Positions 1-6,069 of a DNA stretch of 18,359 bases are shown piece by piece (the stretch's first letter is position 1; the number at the start of each line of letters is the position of its first letter). The DNA is from Bacteroidales bacterium. GTDB taxonomy: Bacteria > Bacteroidota > Bacteroidia > Bacteroidales > UBA932. The position numbers and the translations under genes are program-made. The notes under the pieces are model-generated. The model was not told where the DNA came from. It saw only the letters and a program-made list of their open reading frames with translations, and did not search any database. The stretch spans positions 1-18,359 of the forward strand of contig JAFNUQ010000189.1 in assembly GCA_017383945.1 (NCBI GenBank), written 5' to 3'.

Positions 1-37
1 AAGTGACCACAATTAAACTTAATCTTATACGCGATGT

Positions 38-45
38 CAAAGGTA
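38..45 (-). promoter_or_regulatory. Possible -7 promoter element pointing out of the window
   Basis: On the minus strand this reads TACCTTTG, a match to the Bacteroidota -7 consensus TAnnTTTG. A TTTG on the same strand at 68-71 could be the -33 box, but the 22-base spacing is longer than the usual 19-21. If real, it would drive a gene lying left of position 1 that cannot be seen. The rest of 1-107 is AT-rich and shows no coding region. Confidence 0.3.
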
Positions 46-107
46 AGAATAATTTTCCACTTTATTACAAATTCTTACATTTTTTTACACAGATGGGTGT
101 AGAGGGC

Positions 108-143
108 AAAAAAGAAGCTGTTTTGAGTGCTCAAAACAGCTTC
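108..143 (-). terminator. Rho-independent terminator of the carboxyltransferase gene
   Basis: A perfect 14-base inverted repeat (114-127 with 130-143, two bases between the arms) forms a strong hairpin. Read on the minus strand it is followed by six T residues (108-113), so it is oriented to end transcription of the minus-strand gene that stops at 219. It leaves that gene as a probable single-gene unit. The 75 bases between hairpin and stop codon hold nothing recognisable. Confidence 0.85.
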
Positions 144-218
144 CTGCCATGATAGAGTTCTTCTCGAATCGTGGTAATAAGAATAACTCCTGTTATATGG
201 ACTTAGCGGTTTTTCAAT

Positions 219-2003
219 CTATTCTTCTACAAAGGCAACTATCTCACCTTTAACGACATCCTTGCCTTGAGGAGCAGTGACTGCTACGACTCTACCACTC
301 TTGGCCGGGATGATTTCTTCCATGCCGTAGTAGGTCTGTACATATCCTGCTACTTTACCTGCCTCAAGTTTGGTGCCGACAGTAGGAGCTTTTGATGTAT
401 CCACAACATCATATTCCCAGAGCATCTTGCCCTTGGCCGGTGCCTGTAGAGGCAGTGCCTTAGGGTGCTCTGCGATATATTTGTCAATGTCAAATTCAGG
501 CATCTCAACGACTGGTCGCTTGATGACAATCGGTGCGCCTGATTTGGCTTTGAGGTCTGCGAGATCTTTATTGAATCTTTCTTTTGCGATGCCGCTCTTG
601 TAGTCGCGGTACTGTCTCTCGTGCATTGCAAGCTCAAAGAGTTCTTCATCGTCCTGGCCGTAATCCCAACCTTCCTCGTCCATCATCTTACGGAACTTAG
701 GCAACTCGTCAGGATACTCGTCCTGAGGGTTTCCGGTATAGAATTCCATGCCTTTTTCCTTGGCGAGAGCAACGATCTCAGGAGCGAGAGTTCCTGGAAG
801 TGTGCCCATTCTGCCGAGTATCATGCCCCAAGTGTCCTTGTCGATTGTTGAGAAGCGTGGCTTGCCCTGCGCCAGTGCAAGGAGATTCATCAGTGCAGTG
901 TTCTTTACGTACTGACTGAATGGAGTCACAAGTGGCGGATATCCAAGGCGAGGCCATACATATTCTACCTCATTGAAGAGCTTGACCATCAGTGTATCAA
1001 TGCTGCTTTCTGGCTTGCCGGCAGCTCGCTCGGAAGCGTTGATTGCTGCTTTGAAACCTTTCAGATCAGCCATCATGGATCCCATCATACCTCCAGGGAG
1101 GCCGCATCCCACAAGAAGAGAAGTCATCTGTGAGTTGCTAGGGTCAATCCAATATCCGAGGAAATCGTCAATAAACTCCTGGGTGAGACTTCTTACCTGC
1201 ATATATGCGTCCATGTTGATGTCTTTGACAAGGAATCCGTCCTCGCTAAGCATCTTCTGGATAGTGATGACATCCGGGTGAACCTTTCCCCAAGAGAGCG
1301 GCTCTACCGCCACATCGATATAATCTGCACCGGCTCTCGCAACTTCAAGCATAGAGGCTGGAGAGAAACCTGGTCCTGAATGTCCGTGATACTGAACTTT
1401 TATCTGAGGATGAGATTTCTTGATACCTGCAACAATCTGCGCGAGGGTCGAAGGTCTTCCGATTCCGGCCATATCTTTGAGGCAGATCTCATCAGCACCA
1501 TACTCCACAAGCTGATCCACGAGCTTGAGATAATACTCTACGCTATGTACAGGGGAGTGCGTGATTGAGAGTGCTGCCTGAGAAATCATACCTGCTTTCT
1601 TGGCAAACTCGATTGAAAGTTTGAGGTTGCGTGGATCATTGAGGCCGCAGAAAGAGCGTGAGATGTTTGTGCCCTGAGCCTTCTTAACCTTAAACATCAG
1701 TTCTCTGACATCTGCAGGAACAGGGTTCATGCGAAGTGCGTTGAGGCCTCTTTCAAGCATATGGGTCTGGATGCCCACCTTGTTGAACGGCTCTGTCCAT
1801 CTGCGCACGGCGACGTTTGGATTCTCTCCATAAAGGAGGTTTACCTGCTCAAATGCACCTCCGTTGGTTTCGACTCTGTCAAAACAGCCCATTTCAATAA
1901 TGGCAGGTGCCACTCTCACGAGCTGGTCTACTCGTGGTTGATACTTGCCTGAAGACTGCCACATATCTCTGTAAACAAGAGAAAACTTTACCTCTTTTGC
2001 CAT
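219..2003 (-). CDS. Carboxyltransferase (oxaloacetate decarboxylase alpha / pyruvate carboxylase B family) without a biotinylatable lysine
   Basis: The 594-residue protein has an N-terminal carboxyltransferase TIM barrel (about 1-300), a connecting helical domain, and a C-terminal biotinyl-like domain (about 520-594). In the barrel the metal site looks kept: Asp13, the Lys176 of LKDMAG (the lysine carbamylated in the family) and His206/His208 in YHGHSG. The usual DAHQS entry motif reads DMWQS. The middle is typical (LGYPPLVTPFSQ). The biotinyl domain has its flanking strands, but where biotinyl carriers have AMKM it reads YYGM, with Gly560 in place of the biotin lysine. Family members move CO2 between biotin and pyruvate or oxaloacetate, so this protein either uses a separate carrier or has another reaction. 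No beta or gamma decarboxylase subunit is adjacent, and terminator and promoter suggest it is transcribed alone. ATG at 2003 is preceded by an A/G-rich stretch. Family assignment is firm; substrate is not. Confidence 0.85.
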   Translation of the reverse strand: MAKEVKFSLVYRDMWQSSGKYQPRVDQLVRVAPAIIEMGCFDRVETNGGAFEQVNLLYGENPNVAVRRWTEPFNKVGIQTHMLERGLNALRMNPVPADVRELMFKVKKAQGTNISRSFCGLNDPRNLKLSIEFAKKAGMISQAALSITHSPVHSVEYYLKLVDQLVEYGADEICLKDMAGIGRPSTLAQIVAGIKKSHPQIKVQYHGHSGPGFSPASMLEVARAGADYIDVAVEPLSWGKVHPDVITIQKMLSEDGFLVKDINMDAYMQVRSLTQEFIDDFLGYWIDPSNSQMTSLLVGCGLPGGMMGSMMADLKGFKAAINASERAAGKPESSIDTLMVKLFNEVEYVWPRLGYPPLVTPFSQYVKNTALMNLLALAQGKPRFSTIDKDTWGMILGRMGTLPGTLAPEIVALAKEKGMEFYTGNPQDEYPDELPKFRKMMDEEGWDYGQDDEELFELAMHERQYRDYKSGIAKERFNKDLADLKAKSGAPIVIKRPVVEMPEFDIDKYIAEHPKALPLQAPAKGKMLWEYDVVDTSKAPTVGTKLEAGKVAGYVQTYYGMEEIIPAKSGRVVAVTAPQGKDVVKGEIVAFVEE

Positions 2004-2054
2004 ATTAGTCTTTCTTTAATTAAGTTTTCAGAGCCTAGGTAACTAAGCCGGAAA

Positions 2055-2062
2055 CAAATATA
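2055..2062 (-). promoter_or_regulatory. -7 promoter element for the carboxyltransferase gene
   Basis: The minus strand reads TATATTTG, matching TAnnTTTG, 51 bases upstream of the ATG at 2003. This predicts a leader of about 45 bases. No convincing -33 TTG box is visible at the expected distance, so the assignment rests on the -7 alone. Confidence 0.5.
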
Positions 2063-2084
2063 GCAGAAAATTTTTATCTTTTTC

Positions 2085-2114
2085 TTGCAGAGAAAAAAAT
2101 ATTTCGTATCTTTG
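2085..2114 (+). promoter_or_regulatory. Promoter of tRNA-His
   Basis: A perfect TATCTTTG -7 element lies at 2107-2114, with TTGC at 2085-2088 as the -33 box. The spacing of 18 bases is close to the Bacteroidota optimum. The predicted start is about 12 bases before the mature tRNA 5' end, leaving a short leader for RNase P to remove. Confidence 0.75.
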
Positions 2115-2131
2115 TCGTCCATTCTGAATAC

Positions 2132-2208
2132 GGTGCGATTAGTTCAGTTGGTAGAGCACCAGATTGTGGTTCTGGGTGTCATCGGTTCGAGCCCGATATC
2201 GCACCCCA
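2132..2208 (+). tRNA. tRNA-His (anticodon GTG)
   Basis: A full cloverleaf can be drawn. The acceptor stem is GTGCGAT (2133-2139) with ATCGCAC (2198-2204), with the extra 5' G typical of tRNA-His at 2132 facing C2205. The anticodon stem is CCAGA/TCTGG, and the loop TTGTGGT (2164-2170) puts anticodon GTG at 2166-2168. The T arm is ATCGG-TTCGAGC-CCGAT. A CCA follows at 2206-2208, so the 3' end appears to be encoded. It is a lone tRNA gene with its own promoter and terminator. Confidence 0.97.
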
Positions 2209-2243
2209 AAAAAGGAGACAAGCGTTAGCAAGTCTCCTTTTTT
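2208..2243. terminator. Bidirectional terminator between tRNA-His and the pectate lyase gene
   Basis: The arms AAAAAAGGAGAC (2208-2219) and GTCTCCTTTTTT (2232-2243) are complementary over 12 bases with a 12-base loop. The T run on the plus strand would end tRNA-His transcription. The A run gives a T tract on the minus strand, so the hairpin can also end the pectate lyase mRNA, whose stop codon lies at 2252. The upstream arm starts with the last base of the tRNA CCA. Confidence 0.85.
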
Positions 2244-2251
2244 ATTTTTCT

Positions 2252-3505
2252 TTATTTCACCAGCGAGTTCAGATACTTCTCGATGTCTGAGCCGTGCTTG
2301 CGCTCCCAACGATCAGGGATTCCGTTGCGGTTGCGGTCTTTGGCTGGCTTGCCGGTTTTGAGCTCTGGAAGTCCGCCGCAGTCCTCTGGTGCATCAACTA
2401 TACCGTTTCTGCCCCAAGGCGCTGTGCCTGTGCGCACTTGATCTACCACCGCTGCGTCAAATGAGTCGCGGGCAAAGCTGCATCCTACGCTCTCAAGCAC
2501 TGCCTCTACGAGATCGCTTGTGCTGTGAGTCTTGAATGGCTCTGCAGGCCAAGGAGTGCTGACCATGCCCTCTGCCGGCTTCTTGCCGCCGACGCCGAGA
2601 CGGTTGTCCGCATTGATGTCATCCTGACCTTCGACTACGTTACCTGAAACATAGTAACGGCTGGTGCCGTCATCTGCAACTGCGAGGAATTCGCGAGGAT
2701 TGGTGGTTGCCGGACCTGGCTTATAATAATTATCCACAAAGTTGATATATCCGCCGCGGCCGCCGCCATAGGCTGCTTTGTAGCCCCAGTTATATACTAC
2801 ATTGTTGCGGTAGTCTACGTTCTTTGTGCCTTCGACAGACGAGAAACGTGGGTTGCGGCTTGAGTGGTGAGCCAGCAAGTTGTGGTGGAATGTAGCATTG
2901 TATCCGCCCCAGATGCCGCCGAAACCGTGGCTGCCCTTGGTGTGCTTAGATTTGCTGAGACTGCTTGATACTAGACACCACTGCACCGTGAGGTTTTCTG
3001 TCTTGTAGATAGAGAGACATTCGTCGATGGACCAAGACACGCTGAGGTGGTCCAGGATTACATTTTTCTGACCATATTGTCCACCTCCCACTCCATCAGC
3101 GTCCTGAGTCATCTCATCGCCAAGTCTGCATCGGATATATCTGATAATCACTTCGCTGGCGTCTACCACTAGAGGGTAGTCTGAGAGGCATATGCCGTCG
3201 CCAGGAGCACTCTGTCCTGCGATTGTGATGTAATCGTTTTCAATTTTGAGAGCGCTCTTGAGGAAGATGGTTCCGTCTACTTCAAAGACTACGATTCTTG
3301 GCCCCTCAGCTTCTACAGCTTCGCGGAGGCTGCCTGGACCGCTATCGTTGAGGTTGGTGACGATGTAAACCTTGCCGCCACGGCCACCTTTGGTGTACTT
3401 GCCAAATCCTTCTGCTCCTGGGAATGCGAGTTCTTGGGCTGATGTGAGAGTACCCATGCTCAAAAGCACGAGCATTGCGATAGATAATTTCTGGAGTAAT
3501 TTCAT
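2252..3505 (-). CDS. Secreted pectate lyase (polysaccharide lyase family 1-like)
   Basis: This 417-residue protein begins MKLLQKLS and has a signal peptide ending near TSAQ (about residue 24). The mature part is a right-handed beta helix of the pectate lyase 1 type: AFPGAEGFG near the N-terminus, GGRGGKVYIVTNLNDSGPGSLREA, TIAGQSAPGDGI, DADG and LDH in the calcium/substrate cleft (about 135-153), and SRNPRF (216-221) carrying the arginine expected to be catalytic. Near the C-terminus DRNRNGIPDRWE (390-401) looks like a calcium-binding loop common at the end of these lyases. The enzyme would cleave polygalacturonate by beta-elimination in the periplasm or outside the cell. A GTG start at 3556 was rejected because the only good promoter lies at 3528-3535, downstream of it, and the signal peptide begins at the ATG at 3505. 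It is divergent from the epimerase gene. Confidence 0.9.
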   Translation of the reverse strand: MKLLQKLSIAMLVLLSMGTLTSAQELAFPGAEGFGKYTKGGRGGKVYIVTNLNDSGPGSLREAVEAEGPRIVVFEVDGTIFLKSALKIENDYITIAGQSAPGDGICLSDYPLVVDASEVIIRYIRCRLGDEMTQDADGVGGGQYGQKNVILDHLSVSWSIDECLSIYKTENLTVQWCLVSSSLSKSKHTKGSHGFGGIWGGYNATFHHNLLAHHSSRNPRFSSVEGTKNVDYRNNVVYNWGYKAAYGGGRGGYINFVDNYYKPGPATTNPREFLAVADDGTSRYYVSGNVVEGQDDINADNRLGVGGKKPAEGMVSTPWPAEPFKTHSTSDLVEAVLESVGCSFARDSFDAAVVDQVRTGTAPWGRNGIVDAPEDCGGLPELKTGKPAKDRNRNGIPDRWERKHGSDIEKYLNSLVK

Positions 3506-3512
3506 TTCTTTA

Positions 3513-3543
3513 TTGGTTATCTCACCCCAAAGATATAAATTTG
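3513..3543 (+). promoter_or_regulatory. Candidate promoter of the dipeptide epimerase gene
   Basis: The plus strand has TAAATTTG at 3536-3543, matching TAnnTTTG, with TTG at 3513-3515 as a -33 box 20 bases upstream. The ATG at 3566 would have a leader of about 15 bases and no clear Shine-Dalgarno sequence, which is common in Bacteroidota. It abuts the minus-strand promoter of the pectate lyase. Confidence 0.55.
3528..3535 (-). promoter_or_regulatory. -7 promoter element of the pectate lyase gene
   Basis: The minus strand reads TATCTTTG, a full match to TAnnTTTG, 22 bases upstream of the ATG at 3505. A TGTG near 3554-3558 on the minus strand could be a weak -33 box. This element ends exactly where the plus-strand element of the neighbouring gene begins. 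Confidence 0.7.
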
Positions 3544-3565
3544 TTTGGTTTAACACACATTTCCC

Positions 3566-4741
3566 ATGAGCGATAGACGAAGTTTCTTAAAGACCGCAGG
3601 CGCACTTGTAGCGGGCGCTGCATTGCTGAAGCCAAGCAGATTGTTTGCTGCACGAGCAGAAGGTGGCGTTTCTCAGACTAGCGGCAGCTTCAGCAGTAAA
3701 GGCGCATTTGCTTTGAGCTGGAAACCTTTTACGGGGCAGCTCAAATACAGCTTCAGCATCTCGACGAATACGCGCAGCAGCACTCCGATCATACTGACTC
3801 AGCTGCGCTGGCAGGGGCTTGTGGGTTATGGGGAGGCCTCTATGCCGCCATATCTTGGCGAGTCGCAGGCGTCTGTGGATGCTTTTCTGCAGCGTGTGGT
3901 GGCTGAGGTGTTGCCTCGGTTTGACGATCCATTCCGTATGGAAGATATCCTGAGCGAGGTTGATCGTCTCGCGCCTGGCAATTGTGCTGCAAAGGCCTCT
4001 GTGGATATTGCATTGCACGACCTCTGCGGAAAGATAATGGGACAGCCTTGGTGGAAGATATGGGGGTTTGATGCGGCGGATACTCCTTGCACAAGTTATA
4101 CCATCGGTTGGGATGCTTCGGATGATATCGTGAGGGAGAAAACTCACGAGGCCTCGTGGGCTAAAGTGCTGAAAGTCAAGCTCGGCAGGGGAGACTATGA
4201 GGATAAGAGGATGATTACTCTGATCAGGGAGATTAACCCTGATACTCCGATTTATATTGATGCCAACCAAGGCTGGAAGAACAAGCGCTATGTCCTGGAC
4301 ATGATACATTGGCTGAAGGAGAGAGGCATCGTGATGATAGAGCAGCCGATGTCCAAGACCGATCTTGACGGCCATGCCTGGCTGACTGAGCGTAGTCCGC
4401 TTCCGATTATTGCAGATGAAGCCTGCCAGAGGCTTGTAGATATTCCTGCTCTCAAAGGGGCCTACCACGGTATCAATATCAAGTTGATGAAATGTACCGG
4501 TATGCGTGAGGCGCGTGAGATGGTTTCTCTTGCTCAGGCGCTCGATCTCAAGCTGATGATGGGGTGTATGACGGAAACGTCAGTTGCCATCTCGGCCGCC
4601 GCTCAACTTGCACCTAAGATGCAATGGGCTGACCTCGATGGCAACGTGCTGTTATCCAATGATTGCTTCACGGGGATGAAGCTTGTGGAAGGCAAGATTA
4701 CTCTCAATGACCTTCCGGGCCTGGGTGTTTCTCCTATTTAA
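3566..4741 (+). CDS. Tat-exported L-Ala-D/L-Glu (dipeptide) epimerase, enolase superfamily
   Basis: The 391-residue protein opens with a twin-arginine signal (DRRSFLKTAG at 3-12, then a hydrophobic stretch to about 28). It belongs to the muconate lactonising subgroup of the enolase superfamily: an N-terminal capping domain (about 48-165) and a TIM barrel. The catalytic set is complete: Lys203 and Lys205 in LKVKLG, metal ligands Asp232 (DANQG), Glu259 (IEQP) and Asp284 (ADEA), and Lys306 on the far side of the site. The DLDG at 356-359 is typical of dipeptide epimerases and would hold the substrate amino group. The expected reaction is epimerisation of L-Ala-D-Glu, released from murein, to L-Ala-L-Glu, or a similar dipeptide. 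Export places this in the periplasm. No murein amidase or NlpC/P60 partner is next to it. Its stop overlaps the stop of the convergent SDR gene. Family is clear; exact dipeptide is inferred. Confidence 0.88.
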   Translation: MSDRRSFLKTAGALVAGAALLKPSRLFAARAEGGVSQTSGSFSSKGAFALSWKPFTGQLKYSFSISTNTRSSTPIILTQLRWQGLVGYGEASMPPYLGESQASVDAFLQRVVAEVLPRFDDPFRMEDILSEVDRLAPGNCAAKASVDIALHDLCGKIMGQPWWKIWGFDAADTPCTSYTIGWDASDDIVREKTHEASWAKVLKVKLGRGDYEDKRMITLIREINPDTPIYIDANQGWKNKRYVLDMIHWLKERGIVMIEQPMSKTDLDGHAWLTERSPLPIIADEACQRLVDIPALKGAYHGINIKLMKCTGMREAREMVSLAQALDLKLMMGCMTETSVAISAAAQLAPKMQWADLDGNVLLSNDCFTGMKLVEGKITLNDLPGLGVSPI

Positions 4742-5499
4742 GGTCTCAGACCGCTACCTCCCTGAAGTGTGATAGTCTCTCCGGTCACATAGTGTGCGTC
4801 TTCCGATGCAAGGAATACGCATACTCTGCCGATGTCTTCTGTAGGGTCTGCAAATCTGCCAAGCGGGATGCCCTGGATAGTCTTTGCAAATAGCTCAGGA
4901 TAATTTTCTTTCCACTCCTGAAGGCTCTCTGTCATTGCGAGAGGGCAGACTACGTTGACTCTCACTCCGTCAGGACCCCATTCGGCAGCAGCCACTCTTG
5001 ACATGCCGCGGATGCCTTCCTTTGCTGCCGCATAGGAACTCTGTCCGAGTTTGCCGAAGAGGCCGGCGCCTGAAGCGAAGTTGATTACAGAACCTTTGCT
5101 CTCCTTGAGATAAGGGAAGCTCTCGCGCATATAGAAAAATGCCGCATAAAGGCCTGAGAAGATGGCAAGGTCAAAGTCCTCCTTACTGTGCTCGATCAGT
5201 GGCACTCCCGATTTAGATACCTGAGCATTGTTGATGACGGTGTTGATCTTGCCAAATCGTTCTACCGTCTTGGAGATTACTCCCTTGATTGCTTCTTCGT
5301 CTGCTCCGTCAGCAACGATTGGGAGAACTTGTACTCCGTATTCTTCTTCGAGTTTTTTCTGGGCATTCTCAAGTCTTGAGAGAGTTCTTCCTGTGATGAC
5401 AAGGTTTGATCCTTCTCTAGCAAAGGCAGTGGCAAGGCCAAATCCTATGCCTTTTCCTCCACCTGTTATGATGGTTACATTTCCTTCTAATCTTTTCAT
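4738..5499 (-). CDS. Short-chain dehydrogenase/reductase (SDR), classical type
   Basis: The 253-residue protein is a complete classical SDR with a Rossmann fold. It shows the cofactor motif TGGGKGIG (12-19), an NNAQ in place of NNAG (90-93), the catalytic Ser143, Tyr156 and Lys160 (YAAAK), and a C-terminal GETITLQGGSG. Arg28 and Arg38 near the first strands make NADP(H) possible but this is not certain. The length is typical (about 250). The substrate is not recognisable: this branch includes 2,4-dienoyl-CoA reductase-like and 3-oxoacyl-ACP reductase-like enzymes, and sugar dehydrogenases. The start at 5499 (MKRLEGN) was chosen because the SDR fold begins there; the open frame further upstream runs antisense through the FKBP gene and looks non-coding. 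No good TAnnTTTG lies upstream on this strand. Confidence 0.88.
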   Translation of the reverse strand: MKRLEGNVTIITGGGKGIGFGLATAFAREGSNLVITGRTLSRLENAQKKLEEEYGVQVLPIVADGADEEAIKGVISKTVERFGKINTVINNAQVSKSGVPLIEHSKEDFDLAIFSGLYAAFFYMRESFPYLKESKGSVINFASGAGLFGKLGQSSYAAAKEGIRGMSRVAAAEWGPDGVRVNVVCPLAMTESLQEWKENYPELFAKTIQGIPLGRFADPTEDIGRVCVFLASEDAHYVTGETITLQGGSGLRP

Positions 5500-5566
5500 A
5501 TTTGTTATTTTTGTTTCGTCGGTTAATAAAATATTGTTCCAAATTAGTGAATATTTTGGAAAATAG

Positions 5567-5574
5567 TACCTTTG
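5567..5574 (+). promoter_or_regulatory. -7 promoter element of the FKBP gene, almost touching the start codon
   Basis: TACCTTTG matches TAnnTTTG and ends four bases before the ATG at 5579. In Bacteroidota transcription usually starts about 5-7 bases after this element, which would put +1 at or next to the A of the ATG. The -33 region is weak (TTAG near 5544). Confidence 0.5.
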
Positions 5575-5578
5575 TGAT

Positions 5579-5992
5579 ATGAGTTTACCAAAGAAAATTA
5601 AGCAATATAAGATTGCCAACGAGGAGTTTCTCGCGGCAAAAGCAGCAGAAGAGGGCGCTAGGGTTCTAGATAATGGCGTGATTATGAGGCAGTTGGAGAA
5701 GGGTACTGGCACTATGCGACCAAGCCCCAAGAGTGTAGTGTTTGTGCGCTATACTGGCAGACTTATCAATGGCCGTGTGTTTGATTCCAACGCTGATGCG
5801 CCGCTACCGGCCTGCTTTATCCTTAGCCAATTGATTATGGGATGGCAGATTGCGCTCACGCGAATGGTTGCAGGAGATAAATATGAAGTCACCATCCCTG
5901 CCCAGTATGGCTACGGATCTCGACCTGCTGGTGATATCCCTGCCTATAGTACCTTGGTATTTGAAATCGAGCTCATCAAGACCGAAGGATGA
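5579..5992 (+). CDS. FKBP-type peptidyl-prolyl cis-trans isomerase
   Basis: This 137-residue protein has a short charged N-terminal segment ending in the common lead-in EEFLAAKAAEEGARVLDNGV, then one FKBP domain (about 37-135). Active-site residues are present: Tyr in VRYTG, VFDS, Phe in CFILSQ, the LIMGW segment, GYG and LVFEIEL. It would catalyse cis-trans isomerisation of prolyl bonds. There is no signal peptide or lipobox, unlike many Bacteroidota FKBPs, so a cytoplasmic place is inferred. The start is well supported because the lead-in segment begins close to it. Its product has no clear functional link to its divergent neighbour, the SDR gene. Confidence 0.92.
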   Translation: MSLPKKIKQYKIANEEFLAAKAAEEGARVLDNGVIMRQLEKGTGTMRPSPKSVVFVRYTGRLINGRVFDSNADAPLPACFILSQLIMGWQIALTRMVAGDKYEVTIPAQYGYGSRPAGDIPAYSTLVFEIELIKTEG

Positions 5993-6014
5993 GTGCTGCT
6001 GTTGCTACATAACT

Positions 6015-6053
6015 AAAAGTGGTTGATAAACGAGACGTTTACCAACCACTTTT
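6015..6053. terminator. Bidirectional terminator between the FKBP gene and the PL26-like gene
   Basis: AAAAGTGGTTG (6015-6025) and CAACCACTTTT (6043-6053) are perfect complements. Inside them TAAAC (6027-6031) pairs with GTTTA (6037-6041) around a GAGAC loop, after a single A-C mismatch. The A and T runs at the outer ends allow termination in both directions for these two convergent genes. Confidence 0.85.
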
Positions 6054-6069
6054 GTCAATTATACTAGAT

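Noticed and set aside
2132..2250. tRNA-His as attachment site of an integrated element
   Set aside because: No second copy of the tRNA 3' end, integrase or mobility gene is present in the window.
3587..4468. 293-codon open frame antisense to the epimerase gene
   Set aside because: It lies entirely opposite a gene with a full catalytic set, and its product has no domain, signal or motif that I recognise.
4742..4752. GGTCTCAGACC palindrome as a terminator
   Set aside because: The loop would be a single base and no T run follows; it is within the SDR coding end.
5500..5730. N-terminal extension of the SDR protein
   Set aside because: The extra 77 residues are antisense to the FKBP gene and do not fit the SDR fold, which begins at the ATG at 5499.
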